Shown here: one piece after another, positions 18,151 to 26,789 of the stretch
Position numbering within the stretch: position 1 is the first letter of the stretch
Layout of the letters: each line of letters starts with the position of its first letter
From: Maledivibacter halophilus
GTDB lineage: Bacteria > Bacillota > Clostridia > Peptostreptococcales > Caminicellaceae
Direction: 5' to 3'
Length of the DNA stretch: 64,000 bases
Assembly (NCBI RefSeq): GCF_900167445.1
Contig: NZ_FUZT01000002.1
Coordinates: forward strand, 248,001 to 312,000
Position numbers and translations under genes: made by a program
Notes under the pieces: model-generated
Told to the model about the DNA's origin: nothing
What the model saw: the letters and a program-made list of their open reading frames with translations, nothing else
The model's database searches: none

Positions 18151-18200
18151 AGAAATATATGTAGATTCATATATTTAACTTCTAAAATGGAAGTTGACAT

Positions 18201-18308
18201 TTATAGATATTCCATCAAAACAATTAATTTATACACATTAAAACTCCCCAGAAACACTGGATATTTTGATATGTATAAATTAAGTTTTGCTATTGGAAAT
18301 CTATATAG
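18201..18308. repeat. Foldback repeat family 1, copy B (long form)
   Basis: 108-bp foldback with ends TTATAGATATTCCA and TTGGAAATCTATATAG. Its interior AATTTATACACAT pairs with ATATGTATAAATT around a CCAG-AAACA-CTGG hairpin. It is about 80% identical by eye to copy C at 60864. It lies inside the untranslated leader of the NSS transporter, between the sigma-54 promoter and the start codon, so it is transcribed and can fold. Confidence 0.8.
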
Positions 18309-18356
18309 AAAGGGGGATAGTAGGAAAATCTAATAGAAATAAAAGGAGGATAATGA

Positions 18357-19859
18357 ATGGGTCAAAATAAAGAACAATGGGGTAGTCGATGGGGATTTAT
18401 CGCAGCCAGTATAGGTATGGCCATAGGAACAGGAAATATATGGAGATTTCCAAGGGTTGCTGCTCAAAATGGTGGAGGACCATTTATAATTGCCTGGACT
18501 GTGGCGCTATTTGTATGGTCAATACCTCTTCTTATGGGAGAAATGATAATTGGGAAAAGAACTAGATTAGGAACAATAGGCTCTTTTAGAGATTTTGTAG
18601 GAAAGAAATATACTTGGATGGGAACTTGGATTGCAGCTGTGTGTTTACTTATTATGTCTTATTATTCAGTTGTAATGGGATGGTGTATGAAATATTTTAT
18701 CCTTTCAGCCTCAGGGTCTTTTAAGCCTGGTATCACTGTAAAGGAAACGGAAGCAATATGGAATAACTTTACAACTACACCCTCTCAAACGATCTTATTT
18801 CATATTATAGCTATGCTAATTGGAGGCTTTATTATTTATAAAGGGGTAACAAATGGAATAGAAAAGGCCTCAAAGATAATGATACCAACCCTTTTTGTCC
18901 TCTTATTAATCGCCTTAGTAAGATCAGTAACATTACCGGGGGCAGCTAAGGGTCTTGAATATTTATTTAGTCCTAAATTAAGCATGCTTGCAAGTCCTAA
19001 AATATGGCTTGAAGCCTTTACTCAATCGGCTTGGTCAACGGGAGCAGGCTGGGGATTTATTGTAACCTATGCCGTATACACAAAAGAAAGTGAAGATATT
19101 GGTGGAAACTGTATGATTATGGGGCTTGGAAATAACTTAGGAGCAATAATAGCAGGGATGACAGTTGTGCCAGCTATATTTGCTTTATCTCCTAGCATGG
19201 AATTCGCAAATGAAGCTTTGGCAGCAGGCAATCAAGGACTAACATTTATATATTTAGCCCAGGTATTTAGCAAAATGCCTGCAGGAAACTTTATTGCATC
19301 ACTATTCTTTTTAACAATGGCAATAGCAGCATTATCTTCATTATTACCTATGATAGAGGTTGGGGTAAGAAATATAATGGATATGGGTTTAACGAGGAAA
19401 AAAGCAACGATTTTAATATCTGCAGTAGGATTTTTAATAGGTCTACCATCTGCATATAAGTTACAGATTTTGGATAATCAGGACTTTGTATGGGGAGTAG
19501 GACTTTTAGTAAGTGGATTATTCTTTGCTATAGCATTAATTAAGTTTGGATTAGAAGAATTGAGAACCAAGGATATTAATATGCCAAATACTGATTTTGT
19601 TGTAGGTAAATGGTGGAATGTATGTATTATGTTGTTTCCAGTATTGTTTGTTATTATCCTTGGATGGTGGGTATATCAATCTGTTATATGGTATCCAGAC
19701 AGCTGGTGGAACCCATTTGAAACCTTTAGTGCAGGATCAATAGGATTACAATTCATTCTAGTTATATTGTTTGGTTTTATCACTAAGAATTATTTAATTA
19801 ATAAAGTAATGGATGGTGCAATGACTCCTAACAGATTCAATAGTTCAGAAGAAAAATAA
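18357..19859 (+). CDS. NSS-family sodium:amino-acid symporter
   Basis: 500-residue, about 12-helix membrane protein of the neurotransmitter:sodium symporter family. It has the family hallmark GTGNIWRFP in helix 1 and the GGGPF motif that follows. The unwound helix-6 region reads FTQSAWSTGAGWG. It imports an amino acid with Na+. The next small gene encodes a MetS-like subunit, as in the methionine/alanine importer MetPS. A sigma-54 promoter with enhancer sites and a 350-nt leader precede it. The downstream dehydrogenase genes suggest the imported amino acid is oxidised. Confidence 0.93.
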   Translation: MGQNKEQWGSRWGFIAASIGMAIGTGNIWRFPRVAAQNGGGPFIIAWTVALFVWSIPLLMGEMIIGKRTRLGTIGSFRDFVGKKYTWMGTWIAAVCLLIMSYYSVVMGWCMKYFILSASGSFKPGITVKETEAIWNNFTTTPSQTILFHIIAMLIGGFIIYKGVTNGIEKASKIMIPTLFVLLLIALVRSVTLPGAAKGLEYLFSPKLSMLASPKIWLEAFTQSAWSTGAGWGFIVTYAVYTKESEDIGGNCMIMGLGNNLGAIIAGMTVVPAIFALSPSMEFANEALAAGNQGLTFIYLAQVFSKMPAGNFIASLFFLTMAIAALSSLLPMIEVGVRNIMDMGLTRKKATILISAVGFLIGLPSAYKLQILDNQDFVWGVGLLVSGLFFAIALIKFGLEELRTKDINMPNTDFVVGKWWNVCIMLFPVLFVIILGWWVYQSVIWYPDSWWNPFETFSAGSIGLQFILVILFGFITKNYLINKVMDGAMTPNRFNSSEEK

Positions 19860-20027
19860 AAGGATAAATGAGATTTTAGCTTACTTTCCTATTTTTAATG
19901 TACATTATACTTTGTACTTCCTAAATATATAGATTAAATAATTCTAAATAGTTATTATCTTATAAGATTCAATTTAAATTTAAAATTATCAGAATCATAC
20001 GAATTTTGTATAAAAGGAGGGGTAATG

Positions 20028-20129
20028 ATGTCCCCAACATCAATTATTATGATGATAATTGCAATCGGAGTATATGGCATAGGATTTGCATACTTCTGTA
20101 ATAAAGCATTTAATGTTAAAAATAAATAA
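20028..20129 (+). CDS. MetS-like NSS transporter small subunit
   Basis: 33-residue single-helix protein (MSPTSIIMMIIAIGVYGIGF, then a polar CNKAFNVKNK tail). It matches the MetS family, small membrane subunits required by some NSS transporters such as corynebacterial MetPS. It lies 165 bp after the NSS gene. ATG 20028 is 7 bases from GGAGG; the overlapping ATG 20025 would add one Met. It is easily missed because of its length. Confidence 0.8.
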   Translation: MSPTSIIMMIIAIGVYGIGFAYFCNKAFNVKNK

Positions 20130-20136
20130 AATAGAA

Positions 20137-20165
20137 AGGTTCTCCTTCGATTCGAAGGAGAACCT
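20137..20165 (+). other. Perfect intercistronic hairpin without T-tail
   Basis: A 29-bp perfect palindrome (14-base arms around one T) lies between the MetS-like gene and the dehydrogenase operon. It is followed by AAAATGAC, not by T residues, so it looks like an mRNA processing or stability element that could set the transporter:enzyme ratio. Confidence 0.6.
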
Positions 20166-20186
20166 AAAATGACAGGAGGGGAGCTC

Positions 20187-20492
20187 ATGAGAATTAAAAA
20201 TCACCCTATTTTAGAGTTTGAAAAAGGTAAAAAGATTAAGTTTACCTTTGATGGAAAGGAGTATGAAGGATATGAAGGTGATACTATAGCATCAGCCCTT
20301 CATGCGGCAGGGGTAAAGGTATTAACCTACAGCCACGAAAAGAAAAGACCTAGAGGTTTTTATTGCGCTATCGGAAACTGTGGGCAATGTTTTATGGAGG
20401 TAAATGGAGTATCTAATGTAAGAACATGTATAGAACCCCTTAAAGAAGGTATGATTGTAAAAACTCAAGTGGGGAAAGGAGATATACTATGA
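20187..20492 (+). CDS. [2Fe-2S] subunit of amino-acid dehydrogenase (HcnA-like)
   Basis: 101-residue Fer2_4-type ferredoxin domain with the plant-type cluster ligands in CAIGNCGQC and a distal Cys in RTCIEP. It corresponds to the N-terminal domain of sarcosine oxidase alpha, HcnA, or the small subunit of dye-linked proline dehydrogenases. Start ATG 20187 follows AGGAGGG. It overlaps the next gene by 4 bases, and the five genes 20187-23597 are clearly one enzyme operon. Confidence 0.88.
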   Translation: MRIKNHPILEFEKGKKIKFTFDGKEYEGYEGDTIASALHAAGVKVLTYSHEKKRPRGFYCAIGNCGQCFMEVNGVSNVRTCIEPLKEGMIVKTQVGKGDIL

Positions 20493-21586
20493 AGCAGGTA
20501 GAAATCCTCGTTATTGGTGGCGGACCAGCAGGACTTTGCGGGGCAATAAATGCTGCAAAGGCAGGTGCAAAAGTTCTTGTTCTCGAAAGGAATCAAGAGC
20601 TTGGAGGACAATTGATAAAACAAACCCATATGTTCTTTGGCTCAGAGAAGCAGCATGCTTCAACTAGAGGTGTTGATATAGCCACAATACTATTTGATGA
20701 AATTGAAGAGTCAAAAAATATAGAAATTTTAAAAAATGCAACGGTATTATCAATATATGATGATGGAGTCGTAACTGCTGAGATAGATGGTAAATATACA
20801 AAAATTAGAGCAAAACGAATAATAGTTTCAACAGGGGCCAGTGAAAAAACCCTAGCGTTTCCAAATAATGATTTACCTGGCGTTTATGGTGCAGGAGCTG
20901 TGCAGACGTTAATGAATGTACATGGTGTAAAGCCCGGAGATAATGTATTGATGGTAGGAGCTGGAAATATAGGTCTTATAGTAAGCTATCAATTAATGCA
21001 GGCTGGAGTAAATGTTAAAGGTATACTTGATGCAGCACCTACAATAGGTGGTTATTTAGTACATGCTTCTAAAGTGAGGAGAATGGGAGTACCTATTTAT
21101 ACTGGATATACTGTTAAGGAAGCCTATGGAAAGGATTATCTGGAAAAGGCCACAATAATTAAGCTTGATGAAAATTGGCAGGAAATAGAGGGAACTGAAG
21201 AAGATTTTGATATAGATGTTTTGTGTATATCTGTTGGATTATCTCCACTTGGGGAGCTGTTATGGCAGGCAAATTGTGAAATGAGATATGTTGGAATGTT
21301 AGGTGGCTTTGTACCTGTTAGAACTGAAAATTTAGAGACAACAGTAGAAGGAATTTTTGTGGCAGGAGATGTTTGTGGCGTAGAAGAAGCAACCAGTGCA
21401 ATGGTAGAAGGATATTTAGCAGGATTGATGGCAGCTAGTTCTTTAGGCTATGAAATGATAGATTTTGAAGAAAGAAGAGAAGATTATCTTCAGCAGTTAA
21501 AATCCCTTCGCTCTGGTCATGTGGGAGATAAAATACGTGCAGGTCTTGATCAAGTAACAATTAAAACTGAAGCGGCAGCTATATGA
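20489..21586 (+). CDS. FAD/NAD(P)-binding oxidoreductase subunit (HcnB-like)
   Basis: 365 residues with an N-terminal FAD Rossmann motif GGGPAGLCGAINAAKAG, a second dinucleotide motif GAGNIGLIVSYQL near residue 155, and the C-terminal GIFVAGDV flavin motif near residue 288. This is the thioredoxin-reductase-like subunit of HcnABC, opine oxidase and archaeal dye-linked L-proline dehydrogenase complexes. It probably passes electrons between the substrate flavin and NAD(P) or ferredoxin. It overlaps the previous gene. Confidence 0.9.
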   Translation: MKQVEILVIGGGPAGLCGAINAAKAGAKVLVLERNQELGGQLIKQTHMFFGSEKQHASTRGVDIATILFDEIEESKNIEILKNATVLSIYDDGVVTAEIDGKYTKIRAKRIIVSTGASEKTLAFPNNDLPGVYGAGAVQTLMNVHGVKPGDNVLMVGAGNIGLIVSYQLMQAGVNVKGILDAAPTIGGYLVHASKVRRMGVPIYTGYTVKEAYGKDYLEKATIIKLDENWQEIEGTEEDFDIDVLCISVGLSPLGELLWQANCEMRYVGMLGGFVPVRTENLETTVEGIFVAGDVCGVEEATSAMVEGYLAGLMAASSLGYEMIDFEERREDYLQQLKSLRSGHVGDKIRAGLDQVTIKTEAAAI

Positions 21587-21671
21587 TGAAAAGAGAGATA
21601 ATGAAAGTTAAATGAAACTGTAAATTGACAAAGTGCCAAAGGCATCTTTGCCTATCAATGGAGGTGTAAAA

Positions 21672-22154
21672 ATGTTAGAAAGAACTGGAGTCCCTACTAT
21701 AGAGCAGATAGAACAGGTTTTTCCATCTGGGGAGAGATTGGCAAAGGGACCTGTTGCTATAATTGAATGTTATCAAAATATACCTTGTAATCCCTGTTAT
21801 ACTGCATGTAATAGAAACGCTATAAAGGAATTTGAAGATATTAATGATTTACCTGAGATTAATCATGATAACTGTACTGGATGTGGATTATGTATAGCTA
21901 ATTGTCCAGGACTTGCAATTATGGTGGTGGATGCAACTTATTCTAAGGATGAAGCTCTGATTAAAATTCCTTATGAATTTATTCCATTGCCTAAAGAAGG
22001 TCAAATTGTAAAGGGATTAGACAGAAAAGGACAGTATGTATGCGATGTGAAAGTAGTAAAAGTACTAAGTTCAAAGACACTTGATAGAACTCCTATAGTT
22101 TCTATTGCCGTTCCAAGAGAATATATGAAAGTAGTCAGAAATTTTGGGATGTAA
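21672..22154 (+). CDS. 4Fe-4S electron-transfer subunit
   Basis: 160 residues. Cysteine motifs are CNPCYTAC near residue 37 and CTGCGLCIANC near residue 67, each followed by family-typical residues, so at least one and probably two [4Fe-4S] clusters. The C-terminal 70 residues form a small beta-domain of unknown role. ATG 21672 follows GGAGG. It sits in the dehydrogenase operon and is expected to carry electrons out of the flavoprotein complex to ferredoxin. Confidence 0.85.
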   Translation: MLERTGVPTIEQIEQVFPSGERLAKGPVAIIECYQNIPCNPCYTACNRNAIKEFEDINDLPEINHDNCTGCGLCIANCPGLAIMVVDATYSKDEALIKIPYEFIPLPKEGQIVKGLDRKGQYVCDVKVVKVLSSKTLDRTPIVSIAVPREYMKVVRNFGM

Positions 22155-22165
22155 GGGGGATTAAA

Positions 22166-22456
22166 ATGTCAGACAATAATATAATATGTCGTTGTTCAGA
22201 TTTAACTAAAGAAGACATAAGAAAATTAATTGAGCAAGGCTATACTACCTTTGATGAAATAAAAAGAGTTAGTAGAGCTGGAATGGGGCCATGTCAGGGT
22301 AGAACATGCATGCCGCTGATTTTAAGAGAAATATCAATAATTACGGGAAAACCTATATCAGAAATAATGCCGGGAACATATAGACCTCCTGTTAAAGCCA
22401 TAACCCTGGGGCAAATTGCAGAGGCCTTAGAAGAAGGAGGTAATGAGGATGATTAG
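22166..22456 (+). CDS. BFD-like [2Fe-2S] subunit
   Basis: 96-residue bacterioferritin-associated-ferredoxin-like domain. The ligand pattern is CRCSD near residue 7 and CQGRTC near residue 40 (CxC and CxxxxC), with the helical LREIS segment behind. In homologous complexes this is a separate gene or the C-terminal domain of the HcnB-type subunit. It overlaps the following flavoprotein gene by 8 bases. Confidence 0.88.
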   Translation: MSDNNIICRCSDLTKEDIRKLIEQGYTTFDEIKRVSRAGMGPCQGRTCMPLILREISIITGKPISEIMPGTYRPPVKAITLGQIAEALEEGGNEDD

Positions 22457-23597
22457 AACTGCTGATGTTGTTGTTATTGGTGGTGGAATATCTGGAGTTG
22501 CTATTGCCTATAATTTAGCTAAAAAAGGTGTAAAAAATGTAGCGGTTATTGAAAAGAAATATCTGGCAAGCGGGTCTACGGGTAGATGTGGAGCCGGCAT
22601 AAGACAACAATGGGGAACAGAAATGAATTGTAGAATAGCAAAATTTGCATGTGAACTTTTTGAAAATGCCAATGAAGAGTTAGGATATGATGGAGATATA
22701 GAATTTAAGCAGGGTGGATATCTTATGATATCCAGTACAGAAAAAGAGCATGAACAATTTAAGAAAAATGTAGAATTACAAAATAGATTGGGAATTCCAT
22801 CAAGACTTTTAAGCTTAGAAGAGGCTAAAGAGATAGTACCATATCTTAATACGGATCCACTAGTTAGTGCAGCTTTTTGTCAAAAAGATGGTCATCTTAA
22901 TCCTTTTCATACTACAGAGGCTTTTGCAAAAGCTGCTGAAAGGCTTGGTGTTAAAATATATAGATTTACAGAGGTTACCGATATAATAACTGAAAATGGA
23001 AAAATAAAGGGTGTAAAGACAACTAAAGGCGATATATCCACAAGCATTGTTGTTAATGCTGCTGGAGGTTATTCACATGTAATAGGAAAGATGGTGGGAA
23101 TAGATCTCCCTGTCTATTCAGAAAGGCATCAAATTTTAGTGTCAGAAGCAATAGAGCCGATACTTGAACCTATGGTTATGGCATTTGCATTAAATCTTTA
23201 TTGTCAGCAAGTTCCCCATGGAGGAATAATCATGGGTAGAGGTGATGATACAGAGCCTAAGGACCTACGTACTACTTCCGGTTGGCGATTTTTGGATGAA
23301 ATGACTAAGACGATTATAAATATATTACCTCCTTTAAAAAATCTTAGGATGATAAGACAATGGGCTGGGCTTTATAATTTGACACCAGACAGACAGCCAA
23401 TTTTAGGACCCGTTGATGAAATAGAGGGATTTTATCTGGCGGTAGGTTTTAGTGGTCATGGATTTATGTTTGGACCTGCAACTGGTGTATTATTAGCAGA
23501 AAGTATTTTAGGGGAAGAAAATACTTTGCCAATAGATATGCTGAATTTAAATAGATTTGAAAAGGGAGAATTAATATTTGAGCCAGCTGTTGTTTAG
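22449..23597 (+). CDS. FAD-dependent amino-acid/amine dehydrogenase catalytic subunit (DadA/HcnC-like)
   Basis: 382 residues of the DAO superfamily: FAD motif VVIGGGISGVAIAYNLAKKG at the N-terminus, GSTGRCGAGIRQQWG for flavin contact, and C-terminal GFSGHGFMFGPATG. It is the substrate-oxidising subunit; relatives act on D-amino acids, glycine, sarcosine or proline-like secondary amines. The GAGIRQQWG region resembles sarcosine and proline dehydrogenase betas. ATG 22449 has GGAGG 8 bases upstream and is preferred to ATG 22443. Substrate: probably the amino acid imported by the NSS transporter (inference). Confidence 0.88.
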   Translation: MIRTADVVVIGGGISGVAIAYNLAKKGVKNVAVIEKKYLASGSTGRCGAGIRQQWGTEMNCRIAKFACELFENANEELGYDGDIEFKQGGYLMISSTEKEHEQFKKNVELQNRLGIPSRLLSLEEAKEIVPYLNTDPLVSAAFCQKDGHLNPFHTTEAFAKAAERLGVKIYRFTEVTDIITENGKIKGVKTTKGDISTSIVVNAAGGYSHVIGKMVGIDLPVYSERHQILVSEAIEPILEPMVMAFALNLYCQQVPHGGIIMGRGDDTEPKDLRTTSGWRFLDEMTKTIINILPPLKNLRMIRQWAGLYNLTPDRQPILGPVDEIEGFYLAVGFSGHGFMFGPATGVLLAESILGEENTLPIDMLNLNRFEKGELIFEPAVV

Positions 23598-23648
23598 AAC
23601 TAATATTAGTAATTGTAGAAAATATAAATGGTGATATAAAAACAAAAT

Positions 23649-23679
23649 CTTAGGCTTAGCATTTTTGTTAAGTCTAAGA
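23649..23679 (+). terminator. Weak hairpin after the dehydrogenase operon
   Basis: CTTAGGCTTAGC faces TTAAGTCTAAG around ATTTTTG; there is no clear T-tail. The remaining gap to 24119 holds the enhancer and promoter of the AOR operon and no gene. Confidence 0.4.
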
Positions 23680-23690
23680 GTATTGATAAA

Positions 23691-23704
23691 GTCAATAAAT
23701 TGAC
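23691..23704. promoter_or_regulatory. Candidate enhancer site shared with the NSS operon
   Basis: GTCAATAAATTGAC differs by one base from the palindrome at 17850-17863. It lies 286 bp upstream of the AOR sigma-54 promoter. A half-matching GTCAAATTTTCAAGAC occurs at 23799. Confidence 0.6.
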
Positions 23705-23989
23705 AGATTTAGAGATTGTTCTTAATATTAAGTCTAGTGTAATTAAAATAGTAATATTTATTATAGAAAGATACTTTTCCGTAATATATGAATACAATGT
23801 CAAATTTTCAAGACGAAGGCTCAAAATAAAGCGTCTCAAAAAAGGGCTTTTATCTTAAGCACCAGTTAATATCACGGTTTTTAAATAGTAATATTTTAAA
23901 GAGACATCCTTAGATTATGTAGTAATTCATGGGATAACTTTGTAGGATAATATAGAAAAAACCGTTAAGAATTTGTATTAATTGAAAAT

Positions 23990-24005
23990 TGGCATGATAA
24001 TTGCA
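23990..24005 (+). promoter_or_regulatory. Sigma-54 promoter of the AOR operon
   Basis: TGGCATGATAATTGCA matches the -24/-12 consensus TGGCAC-N5-TTGCA at all positions except the last C of the first block. A transcript would begin near 24017, about 100 nt before the first gene. Confidence 0.88.
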
Positions 24006-24119
24006 ATTATATAAGTTTTAATGTATTAGTAAAATAAGCTTTATTAAATTAGCTTTATAACTATTTAAAGGATTATAAACCTGTATATTTTTCTAAAACT
24101 ATCAGGAGGTGAAAATTTA

Positions 24120-24542
24120 ATGAAGGCATTAACTAAAAATGAAGAACTATGTATTGGATGTGGACTTTGTGAAGAAATTTGTTCCAATGCTTATTTTAAA
24201 GAAAAAAATAGAGAAAAAGCATGTATTAGGATAAAGGGTGGAGATGAAAATCAAATCAATGTATGTACTCAATGTGGAGTATGTATAGACATTTGCCCGG
24301 TAGAAGCCATTACAAGAGATAAAAGAGGGGTAGTTAGAATCAATAAGAAGGATTGTGTTGGCTGCTTCATGTGTGTAGGTTTCTGCCCAGAAGAAGCCAT
24401 GATGCAGCACGATGACTACATCGAACCATTTAAGTGCATTGCTTGTGGTTTATGTGCAAAAGAATGTCCAACAGGTGCTATTACTATAAAAGATATTGAA
24501 TTGGAAGCAAAAGAACAAGCTGCTGTGGCTAAAGAAAGATAG
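24120..24542 (+). CDS. Polyferredoxin, four 4Fe-4S motifs
   Basis: 140 residues with four CxxCxxCxxxC-type motifs: CIGCGLCEEIC, CTQCGVCIDIC, CVGCFMCVGFC and CIACGLCAKEC. It precedes the AOR gene by 40 bases and is most likely the electron-transfer partner of the aldehyde oxidoreductase, like AorB or HycB-type subunits. Start ATG 24120 follows AGGAGG. The sigma-54 promoter lies directly upstream. Confidence 0.92.
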   Translation: MKALTKNEELCIGCGLCEEICSNAYFKEKNREKACIRIKGGDENQINVCTQCGVCIDICPVEAITRDKRGVVRINKKDCVGCFMCVGFCPEEAMMQHDDYIEPFKCIACGLCAKECPTGAITIKDIELEAKEQAAVAKER

Positions 24543-24582
24543 AATTAATTATAAAAATGGAAATGAAGGGGGATGAAGAAGG

Positions 24583-26760
24583 ATGGAAATTAAAGCTCTT
24601 AAAGATGCTCATAAGCTTTTGGCAGAATTTAAATATAAGCTTGGAACCATTGAAAAGGGATATACAGACAGAACTCTCTATATAAACCTTTCTGATAATA
24701 AAATACAGTCAAAGCCAGTAACACAAATGATGAAGGACAAATTTATAGGTGGTAAAGGTTTTGGAATGTGGTATTTGTGGAATGCAGTAACACCACAAAC
24801 GAAATGGAATGATCCTGAAAATGAAGTAGTTATAGCTGGTGGCCCTGTATGTGGAATTACTCAGTATCCTGGAGCTGGGAAATCCCTTGTTTGCTCATTA
24901 TCACCACTTACTGACATACCCATGGACAGTAATGTAGGTGGATACTTTGGCCCCTATCTTAAATTTTCAGGATGGGATGCCCTAGAGATTCAAGGTAAGG
25001 CAGAGAACGATGTTATAATATATATAGATGGAAACAGTGGAACAGTTACAATCGAAGAAGCACCCCTTGAACCTGTAGATGGTCATGTTTTAGGCGAGAT
25101 TCTTACTGAAATGTATGCAGATTCAGAAAAAGACAAAAGAAATATATCTATAGTTACATCAGGAACAGCAGCTGGAAATACTAGGCTTGGACTCCTGAAT
25201 TTTACCTTCTACGATCTTAGAAGACAGGTTACAAGATTGAAGCAAGCGGGTAGAGGTGGAATAGGAACAGTATTTAGAGATAAAAAGATAAAGGCCTTAG
25301 TAGTTAAATATCAGGGAACAAAGGGTAACTTAAATAATCCTGCTGACCAGAGTATAATCAATAAAGCAGGTATTAAGCTCCATAAAGAAGTATGTCAGCT
25401 TGACGATGTTCAAAATGGTATGAGGAAAATAGGTACAGCCAATATCATAGAAGTAATGGATGAATATGACCTTCTTCCAACGCATAATTTCAAATTTGGC
25501 TGTCATCCTGATACCCATAAAATTGCATCAACAGTATTTATAGAAAAATATGTAACTCAAAATATGCAGGATGGATGTTGGTACGGATGTTCATTATCTT
25601 GTGCTAAGGCGGCAGATAACTTTGAAATCAAAACCGGCCCATATAAAGGACAAAAGGTTACAGTTGATGGTCCAGAATATGAAAATGCAGCAGGGCTTGG
25701 TCCAAACTGTGGAATATTTGACCCAGAAGCTATACTAGAGCTTAACTTCTACTGTGACACCTATGCAATAGATACTATTTCCTTTGGTACACTTACTGCT
25801 TTTATTATGGAATGCTATGAAAACGGAATACTCAATAAGGAAATAACTGGAGGACTTGAACTTAACTTTGGAAATAAGGATGCAGCCCTAGAGCTTATCC
25901 ATCAGATGTCAAGGGGAGAAGGATTTGGATTAATTGCAGGACAAGGTGTACACAGGATGAAGAAAATATTTATAGAAGAATATGGAGCTGATCCAGACTT
26001 TATTAATGATATAGCTATGGAGCAAAAAGGACTAGAGTTTTCAGAATATATGCCTAAGGAATCCCTTGCACAGCAGGGAGGATATGGTCTCACAAATAAG
26101 GGACCACAACATGATGAAGCATGGCTTATATTCATTGATATGGTAAATAATCAGATACCTACTTTTGAAGAAAAAGCTGAAGCTCTTCACTGGTATCCTA
26201 TGTTTAGAACATGGTTCGGTCTTTATGGCTTATGTAAACTACCATGGAATGATATATCTCCTGCAGATAATGCAGAAACTGATGAACCAGCAAAAATACC
26301 TGAGCACGTTCAAAATTACGTAGATATATGTAATGGTGTAACGGGAAAGAGGATAGACAAAGATATATTAATAAGAGAATCAGAAAGAGTATATAACTTC
26401 CAAAGAGTATTCAATATAAGAATGGGTAAAGGACTTAGAGCAAATGATGCTATACCATATCGTGCAATGGGACCTGTCACAGTGGAAGAGTATGAATCAA
26501 GAAGGGAAAGATATGACAACCAATTAAAAGAGTTAACAGATTTTAATCCGGAAGGAAAAACAACCCAGGAAAAGATGAAGGTACTTAGAGAATACAGAGA
26601 AGACCAATATGAAAAACTAATGGACGCTGTCTATAAGAGAAGAGGATGGTCTAAAGATGGAGTACCTACAATAGAGTATCTAAAAGAAATTGGTATGGAC
26701 TTACCTGAAGTAATCGAGGTTGTTAAGCCTCACCTTGAAGCAGAAGAAGCTTGTTGTTAA
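24583..26760 (+). CDS. Aldehyde:ferredoxin oxidoreductase, tungsten-pterin type
   Basis: 725-residue AOR-family enzyme oxidising an aldehyde to the acid (or the reverse) with ferredoxin at a tungsten bis-pterin centre. Family hallmarks are the GGKGFGMWYLW N-terminal region, AGRGGIGTVFRDKKIKA near residue 220, and cluster cysteines in CWYGCSLSC (near residue 330) plus a Cys in GLCKLPW near residue 550. The first two cluster cysteines are four apart (Cx3C) rather than the Cx2C of P. furiosus AOR, and the protein is about 100 residues longer, so it belongs to another subfamily. The unit has its own MoaD/ThiS-like gene and a polyferredoxin. The aldehyde substrate is unknown; amino-acid-derived aldehydes are plausible. 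Confidence 0.93.
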   Translation: MEIKALKDAHKLLAEFKYKLGTIEKGYTDRTLYINLSDNKIQSKPVTQMMKDKFIGGKGFGMWYLWNAVTPQTKWNDPENEVVIAGGPVCGITQYPGAGKSLVCSLSPLTDIPMDSNVGGYFGPYLKFSGWDALEIQGKAENDVIIYIDGNSGTVTIEEAPLEPVDGHVLGEILTEMYADSEKDKRNISIVTSGTAAGNTRLGLLNFTFYDLRRQVTRLKQAGRGGIGTVFRDKKIKALVVKYQGTKGNLNNPADQSIINKAGIKLHKEVCQLDDVQNGMRKIGTANIIEVMDEYDLLPTHNFKFGCHPDTHKIASTVFIEKYVTQNMQDGCWYGCSLSCAKAADNFEIKTGPYKGQKVTVDGPEYENAAGLGPNCGIFDPEAILELNFYCDTYAIDTISFGTLTAFIMECYENGILNKEITGGLELNFGNKDAALELIHQMSRGEGFGLIAGQGVHRMKKIFIEEYGADPDFINDIAMEQKGLEFSEYMPKESLAQQGGYGLTNKGPQHDEAWLIFIDMVNNQIPTFEEKAEALHWYPMFRTWFGLYGLCKLPWNDISPADNAETDEPAKIPEHVQNYVDICNGVTGKRIDKDILIRESERVYNFQRVFNIRMGKGLRANDAIPYRAMGPVTVEEYESRRERYDNQLKELTDFNPEGKTTQEKMKVLREYREDQYEKLMDAVYKRRGWSKDGVPTIEYLKEIGMDLPEVIEVVKPHLEAEEACC

Positions 26761-26789
26761 AAATCCCCATTTTTTCTGGAGGTTTTATA

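Noticed and set aside
24147..24410. 87-codon frame antisense to the polyferredoxin
   Set aside because: It arises from the reverse of repeated cysteine-motif codons; no start signals.
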